DNA of 64,000 nt, from positions 2,170,001 to 2,234,000 of the forward strand of contig NZ_BNEB01000005.1 in NCBI RefSeq assembly GCF_016860545.1, in the 5' to 3' direction. Under the pieces are notes generated by a model. The model had not been told where the DNA came from, made no database searches, and worked only from the letters and a program-made list of their open reading frames with translations. Numbering within the stretch: position 1 is the first letter of the stretch; each line of letters starts with the position of its first letter. Made by a program: the position numbers and the translations under genes. The DNA comes from Streptomyces asoensis. Lineage in GTDB: Bacteria; Actinomycetota; Actinomycetes; Streptomycetales; Streptomycetaceae. Of this stretch, positions 8,029-16,543 are shown piece by piece.

Positions 8029-9699
8029 ATGAGCCCCACTCCCCCCGCCCGTCGCCTGCGTCTCGGTATGCCCCGTCGCATGTTCTCGCAGCTCCTGCTC
8101 ATGCAGCTGGCGATCGCCGCGGGAGTCGTGGTGCTCGCGACCGGGCTGTTCCTCGCCCCCCTCAGCGATCAGCTGGACGACCAGGCGATGCGCCGCGCCC
8201 TCGCGATCGCCCAGACCACCGCGGCTGTGCCACAGATCGCCGAGGACCTCCGGCACACAAAGCCGTCGGTCGACGGACCGGTGCAGCAGGAGGCCGAGCG
8301 GATCCGCAAGGCCAGCGGCGCGGAGTACGTCGTGGTGATGGATCTCAGCGGCATACGCTGGTCGCACACCGAGCCCGGACAGGTCGGCGGTCACGTCTCC
8401 ACGGACCCTCGCCAGGCCCTCGCCGGCGAGGACGTCATGGAGATCGACAGCGGCACACTGGGCCGCTCGGCCCGCGGAAAGGTCCCCCTGCGCGACAGTG
8501 ACGGCAGGATCGTCGGCGCGGTCTCCGTCGGCATCGAGTACGACAGCGTGCGGGCCCGCCTGATCCACGCGATCCCGGGGCTCTTCGCCTACGCCGGCGG
8601 TGCCCTCGCGGTGGGCGCGCTGGCCGCCTGGCTGATCTCCCGGCGGATCCAGCGGCAGACCCGAGACCTGGCCTTCTCCGACATCTCGGCGCTGCTGGCC
8701 GAACGCGAGGCGATGCTGCACGGCATCCGCGAGGGCGTCGTAGCCCTGGACCGCGCGGGCCGCGTCCGGCTGCTCAACGACGAGGCGCAGCGCCTGCTGG
8801 GCATCGGGGAGGAGGCGGTCGGCAGGTCGCCCGACCGGGCGCTCGGCGAGGGACGTACCGCCGACGTCCTGGCGGGCCGGGTCACCGGCACCGACCTGAT
8901 CTCCGTACGCGGACAGCGCGTCCTGGTCGTCAACCGCATGCCCACCGACGACGGCGGTGCCGTGGCCACCCTGCGCGACCGCACCGAGCTGGAGCAGCTC
9001 GGCCGCGAACTCGACTCGACGCACGGTCTCATCGACGCGCTGCGGGCCCAGGACCACGAGCACGCCAACCGCATGCACACCCTGCTGGGGCTGCTGGAAC
9101 TTGAGATGTACGACGACGCCGTGGATTTCGTCGGGGAGGTCGTCGGCGATCACCGGGCCACCGCCGAGCAGGTGACCGAGAAGATCGAGGACCCGCTGCT
9201 CGCCGCCCTGCTGGTCGGCAAGGCGACCGTGGCCGCCGAACGCGGGGTCGCCCTGTGGGTGTCGGACGGCACCCGGCTGCCCGACCGTCTGATCGACCCG
9301 CGCGGGCTGGTCACGGTCCTCGGCAACCTGGTGGACAACGCGCTCGACGCCGTCGCGGGCAAGCCCCACGCGCGCGTGGAGGTCGAGCTGCGCACGGAGG
9401 GCCGTACGGCGATCCTGCGGGTACGGGACACCGGACCGGGCATCCCGGCCGATCAACGGGAGTTGATCTTCACCGAGGGCTGGTCCACCAAGAAGCCGCC
9501 GGCGCACGGCAAGCGAGGCATCGGGCTCTCCCTGGTGCGCAGACTGGCCGAGCGGCAGGGCGGGCACGCGACGGTCGGCGAGGCGGCCGGCGGAGGCGCG
9601 GAGTTCACCGTCGTCCTGCCCGAGGCGCTGACCGGGGCCGACCTCGAACCCGTACTGGCCGCACCGGCGACGACCGACGCCGAGGAGGCATCGCGATGA
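8029..9699 (+). CDS. CitA/DcuS-type sensor histidine kinase
   Basis: 556 residues. First membrane segment about residues 20-42, then an extracytoplasmic PAS/Cache ligand-binding domain containing YVVVMDLSGIRWSHT. The second membrane segment reads GLFAYAGGALAVGALAAWLI. A cytoplasmic PAS follows, then the SpoB-type H box ALRAQDHEHANRMHTLLGLL (phospho-acceptor His), and a HATPase with VDNALDAV, DTGPGIP and GIGLSLVRRL. The family senses citrate, C4-dicarboxylates or related small acids. Its stop overlaps the response regulator start by ATGA, so the two are translationally coupled. The neighbouring ABC transporter and citrate synthase genes fit an organic acid signal, but the ligand is unknown. 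Confidence 0.9.
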   Translation: MSPTPPARRLRLGMPRRMFSQLLLMQLAIAAGVVVLATGLFLAPLSDQLDDQAMRRALAIAQTTAAVPQIAEDLRHTKPSVDGPVQQEAERIRKASGAEYVVVMDLSGIRWSHTEPGQVGGHVSTDPRQALAGEDVMEIDSGTLGRSARGKVPLRDSDGRIVGAVSVGIEYDSVRARLIHAIPGLFAYAGGALAVGALAAWLISRRIQRQTRDLAFSDISALLAEREAMLHGIREGVVALDRAGRVRLLNDEAQRLLGIGEEAVGRSPDRALGEGRTADVLAGRVTGTDLISVRGQRVLVVNRMPTDDGGAVATLRDRTELEQLGRELDSTHGLIDALRAQDHEHANRMHTLLGLLELEMYDDAVDFVGEVVGDHRATAEQVTEKIEDPLLAALLVGKATVAAERGVALWVSDGTRLPDRLIDPRGLVTVLGNLVDNALDAVAGKPHARVEVELRTEGRTAILRVRDTGPGIPADQRELIFTEGWSTKKPPAHGKRGIGLSLVRRLAERQGGHATVGEAAGGGAEFTVVLPEALTGADLEPVLAAPATTDAEEASR

Positions 9700-10376
9700 T
9701 TGAGGTCCTGGTCGTGGACGACGACACCAGGGTCGCGCGGGTCAACGCCGCCTATGTGGAGAAGGTGCCCGGCTTCCATGTCGCCGCCGAGGCGCACAGC
9801 GCGGCCGAGGCACTGCGCCAGCTCGAACTGGTGCCCCGGCTGGACCTCGTCCTGCTGGACCACTACCTGCCCGACGAGACGGGTCTGGAGGTCGTCCAGG
9901 AGATGCGCAGGCGCGGCCACCAGACCGACGTGATCATGGTGACGGCCGCGCGGGACGTGTCGACGGTGCAGGCCGCGATGCGCCAGGGCGCCCTCCAGTA
10001 CCTGGTGAAACCGTTCGCCTTCGCGGGGCTGCGCGCCAAACTGGAGGCGTACGCCGAGCTGCGCCGCACGCTGGACGGCGGCGGGGAGGCCGAGCAGGCC
10101 GACGTGGACCGTATGTTCGGCGCGCTCTCCGCGTCCTCGGAGCCCGGTCTGCCCAAGGGACACTCCCCCACCACCGCCGAGCTGGTGCGCCAGGCCCTGA
10201 TGAACGCCGAAGGTCCCCTGTCGGCGCAGGAGATCGCCGACCGCACCGGCGTGAGCCGCCAGACGGCGCAGCGCTACCTGAAGCTCCTGGAACGCACGGG
10301 CAGGGCCCGGCTCACCTTGAAGTACGGCGACGCGGGCCGCCCGGAACACCGTTACGTGTGGGCGACCCGCGCCTGA
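9696..10376 (+). CDS. CitB/DctR-type response regulator
   Basis: 226 residues. The receiver domain has the acidic pair VVDDD, the phospho-acceptor Asp in LVLLDHYLPD, the T of VTAA, and the K of LVKPFAF. The C-terminal winged helix reads LSAQEIADRTGVSRQTAQRYLKLLE. It is coupled to the kinase upstream (ATGA overlap). It is very similar along its whole length to the orphan regulator at 13524-14216. It converges on the ABC substrate-binding gene, 137 bp away; the gap holds G/C-rich short repeats (GGGGCC, GGAGGCC) that could act as a loose terminator. Confidence 0.92.
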   Translation: MIEVLVVDDDTRVARVNAAYVEKVPGFHVAAEAHSAAEALRQLELVPRLDLVLLDHYLPDETGLEVVQEMRRRGHQTDVIMVTAARDVSTVQAAMRQGALQYLVKPFAFAGLRAKLEAYAELRRTLDGGGEAEQADVDRMFGALSASSEPGLPKGHSPTTAELVRQALMNAEGPLSAQEIADRTGVSRQTAQRYLKLLERTGRARLTLKYGDAGRPEHRYVWATRA

Positions 10377-10513
10377 GGGCACGGCTTCGGGGGCCGGGGC
10401 CGGGGCCAGGGCCGGAGGCCGGAGGCCGAGTAGGTCGGAGGGAGGGGGGAGGACGCGGGAGCCATGTCCCGTGGGTCACGGACGGCGTCCCGCCTCCCTC
10501 CCCCGGCCGCCCG

Positions 10514-11575
10514 TCAGCCCTTCGCCTTGTCGACGAACTCGGTCGTGTAGGTCTTGCTCAGGTCCACATCGGCGTTCTGGATGGCGGGGTTGAACGCCTT
10601 GAGCACCTTCTCGACCGTCTCGGGACCGTTCTTGGGCATCACGCCGTCCTTGGTGAACATGGGCAGCGTGCTCTTGATGGCCACCGAGTACAGCAGCTTG
10701 TTCCCCTGCGAGTAGTCCGGCGGCATCTTCGCGGCTATCTCGCTCGCGCTGTGGGTGGACATCCACGTGAGCGTCTTGACGAATGCATTGGCCAACTTCT
10801 GGACGGTGTCCTTGTGACTGTTGACCCAGTCCGTCTGCATGTACAGGCTTGACGACGGATACGGTCCGCCGAGCGCCTCCTCGGAACCCTGCGGCGTACG
10901 CATGTCCAGCAGGACCTTGCCCGCCTTCTTGTCCAGGATGTTCGCCACCGTCGGGTCGGTCGTCATACCGCCGTCGATCGCGCCCTGCTGGAGCGCCGCG
11001 ATGAACGTCGGACCCGCGCCCACGGCGACCGGGGTGAAGTCGCTGACCTTCACACCGTTCTTGACGGCGAGGTACTTGGTCAGGAAGTCGGTCGAGGAAC
11101 CGAGCCCGGTGACACCGAGCTTCTTGCCCTTGAAGTCCTTCGGGGACTTGATGTCACCCTCCGCCTTGGTGGAGACGATCTCCACCTCACCGGGCGCGTG
11201 CGAGAACTGCACGACGGACTCCACCTCCTTGCCCTTCACCTGGAGGTCGAGCGTGTGGTCGTAGAAGCCGACGGCGCCCTGGACCTGGCCGGAGACGAGC
11301 GCGGTCTCGGCCTGCACACCGGCCGGCTCGCTGAGCAGCTCGACGTCGAGTCCCTCGGCGTCGAAGTAGCCGAGCCGCTGAGTGAGCATGGCGGGCAGGT
11401 AGATGACCTTGTCCAGGCCGCCGACCATGATCTTGACCTTGGTGCCCTTGCCGTCGCCCTTGCTGCCGGAGCCGCTGGACGCGGTGCTGGCGGCGTCGTT
11501 GGCGCAGGCGGTGAGCGAGGTGAGGGCGAGCAGGCCGGCGGCGGCCAGGGCGGTGTATCTGGCAGTTGTGCGCAT
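10514..11575 (-). CDS. ABC transporter substrate-binding lipoprotein (NMT1/SsuA-like)
   Basis: 353 residues. The signal peptide ends in a lipobox (LALTSLTAC), so the mature protein should be lipid-anchored outside the membrane. The body is the NMT1/THI5/SsuA-TauA fold: VKIMVGGLDKVIYLPAMLTQRLGYFDAEGLDVEL, and GSSTDFLTKYL. The family binds sulfonates, nitrate, pyrimidine precursors, taurine or aromatics; the ligand cannot be read here. ATG 11575 has AAGGACG upstream. Permease and ATPase genes lie upstream on the same strand, a complete import system, last in its operon. Confidence 0.88.
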   Translation of the reverse strand: MRTTARYTALAAAGLLALTSLTACANDAASTASSGSGSKGDGKGTKVKIMVGGLDKVIYLPAMLTQRLGYFDAEGLDVELLSEPAGVQAETALVSGQVQGAVGFYDHTLDLQVKGKEVESVVQFSHAPGEVEIVSTKAEGDIKSPKDFKGKKLGVTGLGSSTDFLTKYLAVKNGVKVSDFTPVAVGAGPTFIAALQQGAIDGGMTTDPTVANILDKKAGKVLLDMRTPQGSEEALGGPYPSSSLYMQTDWVNSHKDTVQKLANAFVKTLTWMSTHSASEIAAKMPPDYSQGNKLLYSVAIKSTLPMFTKDGVMPKNGPETVEKVLKAFNPAIQNADVDLSKTYTTEFVDKAKG

Positions 11576-11692
11576 GGCGGGTTCACGTCCTTGTGAGAGG
11601 GCGGCGCGGAAGTGCGACGGAGGAGCGGGCGTAGGGGCGACGCGGGGCCTGTCCACAGGGAGCGGCCCCTCGTCGGATCGTTCGGCGACGGG

Positions 11693-12556
11693 TCAGCTGT
11701 CGGAGCCCGACGGCTTCCAGCGGAAGATGCGGCTCTCGGCGAAGGTCAGCAGTCCCTCCGCGACGAGGGCGACGGCGGCGAGGATGACCATCGCGGCGTA
11801 CACACCCGCAGCGTTGAACGTGCCCTGGGACTGGGCGACGAGCAGGCCGATCCCCTTGGTCGCGCCGATGTACTCGCCGACGATGGCGCCGATGAGGGCG
11901 AAGCCGAAGCTGACGTGGAGGCTGGTGAAGATCCAGGACGTGGCGGACGGCACGACCACCTGGAGCGTCACCCTGCGGTCGCTGGCACCCAGGATGCGGG
12001 CGTTGGCGACGAGGTTGCGGTCGACCTCGCGGGCGCCCTGGAAGGCGTTGAAGAAGACCGGGAAGAACACCAGGACGACGGCGGAGGCGACCTTGGAGGC
12101 GGGACCGAGGCCGAACCAGATCACGAAGATCGGGGCCAGCACGATCCTCGGTATGGAGTTGAGCACCTTGATGTATGGACCAAGGACATCGGCGAGGAAG
12201 GTGATCCGCCCCAGTGCGATACCGCACACCACACCGGCGATCACACCGATGATCCAGCCGAGAAGCGCCTCGTGGAGCGTGTACCAGATCTGTTCGCCCA
12301 GCGAACCGAGAGCGGTCCCGTGCGTCACCCAGGTGTAGATCTGGTCCCAGATCTTCGTGGGCATGGAGAAGTTGAACGGATCGATGACCTCGGCCCGGGA
12401 GAGCGTCTCCCACAGGGCGAGCACGGCCACCAGGAGCAGGACGCGGGCCGCCGACACGACGATCTTGCGCTGTCGGGCCGCACGCGCGCGTGAGTGGGCG
12501 CGGTCCGGTGCCTTGGCCGTGTCGACGACCGGTGTGCTGAGGAGCTCAGGCGACAT
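11693..12556 (-). CDS. ABC transporter permease (SsuC/TauC-like)
   Basis: 287 residues with about six membrane segments. It has the BPD inner-membrane motif with the EAA loop (ARILGASDRRVTLQVVVPSA) for coupling to the ATPase. The ATG at 12556 overlaps the end of the ATPase gene by 11 bp and has GAGG about 8 nt upstream, so it is preferred over the GTG three codons earlier. The N-terminal ~35 residues are a basic cytoplasmic tail. It works with the SBP downstream and the ATPase upstream. Confidence 0.88.
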   Translation of the reverse strand: MSPELLSTPVVDTAKAPDRAHSRARAARQRKIVVSAARVLLLVAVLALWETLSRAEVIDPFNFSMPTKIWDQIYTWVTHGTALGSLGEQIWYTLHEALLGWIIGVIAGVVCGIALGRITFLADVLGPYIKVLNSIPRIVLAPIFVIWFGLGPASKVASAVVLVFFPVFFNAFQGAREVDRNLVANARILGASDRRVTLQVVVPSATSWIFTSLHVSFGFALIGAIVGEYIGATKGIGLLVAQSQGTFNAAGVYAAMVILAAVALVAEGLLTFAESRIFRWKPSGSDS

Positions 12557-13361
12557 GGGCGGCACCTCTTTCGCGGGTGATGCGGACCTCTTCGCCCAGG
12601 GACTCCCAGATCTCGCGGTAGATCTCGATGAACCGCGGCTCCAGGCGCACCGACTCGACCTTGCGCGGGCGCGGCAGATCGATGTCGAAGACCTGCTTCA
12701 CCGTGGCCGGTCCCGCGGTCATCACGACGACCTTGTCGGCCAGCGCGATGGACTCCTCCAGGTCGTGGGTGACGAAGACGACGGACGCGCCCGTGCCCTC
12801 CCACAGCTCGAGGAGTTCGTCCGACATCAGCGCCCGGGTCTGCACGTCGAGTGCCGAGAACGGCTCGTCCATGAGGAGGATCTCGGGGTCGTTCACGAAG
12901 GTCGCGGCGAGGGCGACGCGCTTTCGCTGACCACCGGAGAGCTGGTGCGGGTAGCGGTCCTCGAAGGCCGCGAGGCCCACCCGGGCCAGCCACTCACGGG
13001 CCTTGCGCTTCGCCTCCGCCTTGGGCACGCCGCGGAAGCGGGGACCGGCCATGACGTTGGACAGGACCGTACGCCAGGGGAACGTGGCGTCCTGCTGGAA
13101 GACGAAGCCGACCTTGTCCCCGACGCCCCGCACGGGCTGCCCGGCGACCATGACCTCGCCCTGGGTGGGCTCCTCCAGGCCGCTGACCAGGGTCAGCGTG
13201 GTCGACTTGCCGCAGCCCGTCGGGCCGACGACGGCCACGAACTCGCCGCGCCCGACAGTGAGGTCGAGTTCCCGCACGGCGGTGTGCGGTACCCCCGACG
13301 GGGTCCTGAAGACCTTGCTCGCGCCCCGCAGCTCGATGGCGGGGCTGGTGTGTGCGCTCAT
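12546..13361 (-). CDS. ABC transporter ATP-binding protein (SsuB/TauB-like)
   Basis: 271 residues. Walker A GPTGCGKSTT, Q-loop VFQQDATFPW, signature LSGGQRKRVALA, Walker B ILLMDEPFSALD and the switch His in VTHDLEE are all present, so it is a functional-looking ATPase for the adjacent import system. ATG 13361 is favoured by where similarity begins, although no clear ribosome binding site is seen. First gene of the three-gene operon. It diverges from the orphan response regulator at 13524; the 162-bp gap carries TTTTGCTYGC direct repeats. Confidence 0.88.
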   Translation of the reverse strand: MSAHTSPAIELRGASKVFRTPSGVPHTAVRELDLTVGRGEFVAVVGPTGCGKSTTLTLVSGLEEPTQGEVMVAGQPVRGVGDKVGFVFQQDATFPWRTVLSNVMAGPRFRGVPKAEAKRKAREWLARVGLAAFEDRYPHQLSGGQRKRVALAATFVNDPEILLMDEPFSALDVQTRALMSDELLELWEGTGASVVFVTHDLEESIALADKVVVMTAGPATVKQVFDIDLPRPRKVESVRLEPRFIEIYREIWESLGEEVRITRERGAAHVA

Positions 13362-13421
13362 GGCCGGGGACGGTAGATGCGCCCCTGTGGGCGGCATCAC
13401 CCTTCTGGTCGCATGCGCTTC

Positions 13422-13459
13422 TTTTGCTTGCAGTAGCCTGTTGTGCTCGTTTTGCTCGC
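13422..13459. promoter_or_regulatory. Direct repeats in the divergent ABC/regulator promoter region
   Basis: TTTTGCTTGC (13422-13431) and TTTTGCTCGC (13450-13459) are near-identical direct repeats, 28 bp apart start to start, with a weaker TTGTGCTCG copy between them (13441). They sit between the divergent starts of the ABC ATPase gene and the orphan CitB-type regulator, the expected place for its operator. CitB-family regulators commonly bind T-rich direct repeats; the assignment is inference. Confidence 0.4.
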
Positions 13460-13523
13460 GCTAGAAACAGCGGAGCCGAAACGCGGGCCCATCGCCCGAC
13501 AGGCCTTGACTGAGAGAGGCCCG

Positions 13524-14216
13524 ATGATTGACGTCCTGGTCGTGGACGACGACTTCCGTGTCGCCGAGATCAACGCCAAGTACGTGGGAAAGGTTCCCGG
13601 ATTCCGGGTGGCCGCCCGCGCGCACAGTGCCGCCCAGGCACTCGCCTGCGTGCAGCGCGGGCGCATCGACCTGGTGCTGCTGGACCACTACCTGCCCGAC
13701 GGGACCGGACTCGAACTCGTCCACCGCATGCGGGACCAGGGCCACGGCACCGACGTCATCATGATCACAGCGGCCGGTGACGTCACGACGGTGCGGACGG
13801 CGATGCGGCTGGGCGCCCTGCACTACCTGGTCAAACCGTTCACGTTCGCGGCCCTGCGCGCCCGTCTGGACTCCTACGCGGCCCTGCGCCGGACGGTCGA
13901 CCGGGTGGGCGGCCACGGCATCGCCGGCCAGGAGCAGGTCGACCGGATCTTCGGCGCCCTGCGCACCGGTCCGGCGCCGTCGGCCCCCGGTCTGCCGAGC
14001 GGGCACTCGGAGCCGACCACAGACCTGATCTGCGCCGTCCTGCACCGCGCGAACCATCCCCTGTCGGCCCACGAGGTCGCCGCCGAGACGGGCCTGAGCC
14101 GCTCCACCGCCCAGCGTTATCTGCGCCACCTGGAACAGGCCGGACGGCTGCACCTCTCCCTCAAGTACGGCGACACCGGCCGCCCGGAACACCGGTACGC
14201 CTGGGTGGCGCCGTGA
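13524..14216 (+). CDS. Orphan CitB/DctR-type response regulator
   Basis: 230 residues. The receiver has VVDDD, LVLLDHYLPDGTGL with the phospho-acceptor Asp, ITAAGD, and LVKPF. The C-terminal winged helix reads LSAHEVAAETGLSRSTAQRYLRHLE. ATG 13524 has GAGAGG upstream. It has no kinase of its own. It is a clear paralogue of the regulator at 9696-10376, with nearly the same ends (LKYGDTGRPEHRYAW). The two regulators flank the ABC operon, so it may be a duplicate that now controls the transporter, possibly phosphorylated by the nearby CitA-type kinase. Confidence 0.9.
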   Translation: MIDVLVVDDDFRVAEINAKYVGKVPGFRVAARAHSAAQALACVQRGRIDLVLLDHYLPDGTGLELVHRMRDQGHGTDVIMITAAGDVTTVRTAMRLGALHYLVKPFTFAALRARLDSYAALRRTVDRVGGHGIAGQEQVDRIFGALRTGPAPSAPGLPSGHSEPTTDLICAVLHRANHPLSAHEVAAETGLSRSTAQRYLRHLEQAGRLHLSLKYGDTGRPEHRYAWVAP

Positions 14217-14252
14217 CCTCGATCGGGCCTCCCGACACGTCACGAAAGTGAA

Positions 14253-14289
14253 GCGCCGCCCTTCTCGCGCCGCCCTTCTCGCGCCCTTC
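14253..14289. repeat. 14-bp tandem repeat, 2.6 copies
   Basis: GCGCCGCCCTTCTC occurs at 14253-14266 and again directly at 14267-14280, followed by the partial copy GCGCCCTTC. It lies in the gap between the convergent regulator and symporter genes and is probably replication slippage. Confidence 0.7.
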
Positions 14290-14295
14290 AAGGCT

Positions 14296-15888
14296 CTACG
14301 CGGCGCCCGCTCCCGTCAGTGACCGGACCTCGGTCTCCGCGTGCCTGGCCTCGTCGGCGACCTCTGCCGAGGTGACCGTGCCGAGCCAGCCCGCCAGGAA
14401 TCCCAGCGGGATCGAGACGAGACCGGGGTTCTGCAACGGGAAGTACTGGAAGTCCACGTCCGGGAAGAGCGACTCGGGGCTCCCGGACACCACGGGTGAC
14501 AGCACGACGAGCGCCAGGGCCGGCACCAGCCCGCCGTACACCGCCCACACTGCACCTCGCGTGGTGAAGCCGCGCCAGAACAGCGAGTAGAGCAGGGCCG
14601 GCAGGTTCGCGGATGCGGCGACGGCGAAGGCGAGCCCGACCAGGAAGGCGACGTTGAGATCGCGGGCGAGCAGCCCGAGGGCGATCGCGACCACGCCGAC
14701 GCCGACGGCGGCCGTCCGCGCCACCGTGACCTCACTGCGGGGACTGCTCCGCCGGCGCCGCAGGGAGGAGTACAGATCGTGCGCCACCGATGCCGAGGAC
14801 GCGAGCGTGATCCCGGCGACGACAGCGAGGATCGTGGCGAAGGCGACGGCCCCCACCACCGCGAACAGCACCGCTCCCCCGGTGGAGCCCGCGCCGCCGC
14901 CCAGATCGAGTGCCAGGAGCGGAACGGCCGTGTTACCCGCAGCGTTCGAGCCGCGCACCGCCTCGGGGCCGACGATCGCCGCCGCACCGAAGCCCAGGAC
15001 GATCGTCATCAGGTAGAAGCCGCCGATCAGCCCGATCGACCAGACGACGGAACGCCGGGCGGCCCGCGCGGTCGGCACGGTGTAGAAGCGGGACAGGATG
15101 TGCGGCAGCCCCGCCGTGCCCAGCACCAGCGCGAGGCCCAGGCTCATGAAGTCCAGGCGCGCGGTCCAGTCCCCGCCGTACTTCAGCCCGGGCGCCAGGA
15201 ACGCGTCACCGTGCCCGCTGCGCTCGGCCGCCGTACGGAGCAGCTGGTCGAAGTCGCCGTGGAACCGCAGCAGGACCATCACGGTGAGCGCGATGGTGCC
15301 GGACAGCAGCAGGACGGCCTTGACGATCTGGATCCAGGTGGTCGCCCGCATCCCGCCCAGGGACACGTAGATCACCATGAGCGCGCCCACTCCGACGACC
15401 GCCCAGGACTGTGCCGCCTCACCGGTGTTGCCGAAGAGCAGCGCGACGAGGCTTCCGGCACCCACCATCTGGGCCACCAGGTAGAGAACGGACACGGTGA
15501 CCGAGGAGGTTCCCGCCGCGATGCGTACCGGCCGCTCGCTCATGCGCGCGGCGACCACGTCGGCCAGTGTGAACCGGCCGCAGTTGCGGACCAGTTCGGC
15601 GACGAGGAACAGGACCACCAGCCAGGCCACCAGGAAGCCGACCGCGTAGAGCAGCCCGTCGTACCCGAACAGCGCGATGAGACCGGCGACCCCCAGGAAC
15701 GAGGCGGCCGACATGTAGTCGCCCGCGATCGCGAAACCGTTCTCCATCGGGGAGAACAGCCGTCCGCCGACGTAGAACTCCTCAGCCGAACCGTGCCGGT
15801 TGCGGCCCACCCAGGTCGTGATCCCGAGCGTGACCGCGACGAAGGCGCTGAACAGCAGCAACACGAGGACCTGCTGATTGCTGTTCAC
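14296..15888 (-). CDS. Sodium:solute symporter (SSS family, acetate/monocarboxylate type)
   Basis: 530 residues, about 13 membrane segments, the usual SSS length. Family features include the GGRLFSPMENGFAIAGDYMSAASFLG segment near the N-terminus and the VYVSLGGMRATTWIQIVKA helix. The GTG start at 15888 overlaps the stop of the upstream DUF485 gene by GTGA, so the two are co-translated. The pairing with DUF485 is typical of ActP-like monocarboxylate/acetate permeases. It imports a small organic solute with Na+ across the cytoplasmic membrane; the exact substrate is inferred only from the partner. Confidence 0.9.
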   Translation of the reverse strand: MNSNQQVLVLLLFSAFVAVTLGITTWVGRNRHGSAEEFYVGGRLFSPMENGFAIAGDYMSAASFLGVAGLIALFGYDGLLYAVGFLVAWLVVLFLVAELVRNCGRFTLADVVAARMSERPVRIAAGTSSVTVSVLYLVAQMVGAGSLVALLFGNTGEAAQSWAVVGVGALMVIYVSLGGMRATTWIQIVKAVLLLSGTIALTVMVLLRFHGDFDQLLRTAAERSGHGDAFLAPGLKYGGDWTARLDFMSLGLALVLGTAGLPHILSRFYTVPTARAARRSVVWSIGLIGGFYLMTIVLGFGAAAIVGPEAVRGSNAAGNTAVPLLALDLGGGAGSTGGAVLFAVVGAVAFATILAVVAGITLASSASVAHDLYSSLRRRRSSPRSEVTVARTAAVGVGVVAIALGLLARDLNVAFLVGLAFAVAASANLPALLYSLFWRGFTTRGAVWAVYGGLVPALALVVLSPVVSGSPESLFPDVDFQYFPLQNPGLVSIPLGFLAGWLGTVTSAEVADEARHAETEVRSLTGAGAA

Positions 15889-16463
15889 GACGCGCCGCCC
15901 TTCACTCCGCGAGTCAGCTCCTGTGTGTCCCAGCGCAGTTCGAGCGCGGCACGATCCCTGCGCAGCCGTGCGTGACGGGCGTAGGCCCAGGTGAGCAGGA
16001 ACGTGCTGAGGAACTGCCCCAGCCCCGCCAGCAGCGCCACGTTCACCGCTCCCACGACCGGCCTCGCCATGAGGCCGGGCACGGTGGTCGCGGTCACCAC
16101 GTAGGCCACGTACCAGAGGAAGAACCCCGTGGCGGCCGGCACCACGAACCTCCGGTACCGGCTGCGCACCTCCTGGAAGGCCGCGCTGCGCTGGACCTCC
16201 AGGTAGATCTGGGCCGCCGCCGGCGCCCCGCTCTCCCTGTGCCGGCGAGCCGCTGGAACCTCGGTGGCGGGCGTGCTCACGATGGCCGACTCGCCCCAGC
16301 CCGAGGCGAGCGCGTCGTACCAGGGATCCTCGTAACGCACGCCCTCCGGTGCTTCGGCGGCGGTTCGGCTCGGGCCCTGGTGGTGTGCGCGTACGGATGG
16401 CACGGGGGCACCGCTGTCGAGACCGTCCCCGTCGACGCGGGGGCGGCCGTTGCTTGACTGCAT
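15885..16463 (-). CDS. DUF485 membrane protein, symporter partner
   Basis: 192 residues. The DUF485 core is in the second half: YLEVQRSAAFQEVRSRYRRFVVPAATGFF, with two membrane segments (VPAATGFFLWYVAYVV and LAGLGQFLSTFLLTW). DUF485 proteins usually have about 100 residues; here there is a ~85-residue N-terminal extension, proline- and charge-rich, likely disordered. ATG 16463 is taken; no good ribosome binding site is visible. The 3' end overlaps the symporter start. DUF485 proteins accompany acetate/monocarboxylate symporters and are thought to be accessory subunits. Confidence 0.85.
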   Translation of the reverse strand: MQSSNGRPRVDGDGLDSGAPVPSVRAHHQGPSRTAAEAPEGVRYEDPWYDALASGWGESAIVSTPATEVPAARRHRESGAPAAAQIYLEVQRSAAFQEVRSRYRRFVVPAATGFFLWYVAYVVTATTVPGLMARPVVGAVNVALLAGLGQFLSTFLLTWAYARHARLRRDRAALELRWDTQELTRGVKGGAS

Positions 16464-16543
16464 GCCCAAGGATGGACAGAACGGGAAGATCCGTGACTCT
16501 TCTTCCCCGCATACTTCACCCCATCAGGTGACCATCTGGCCGT

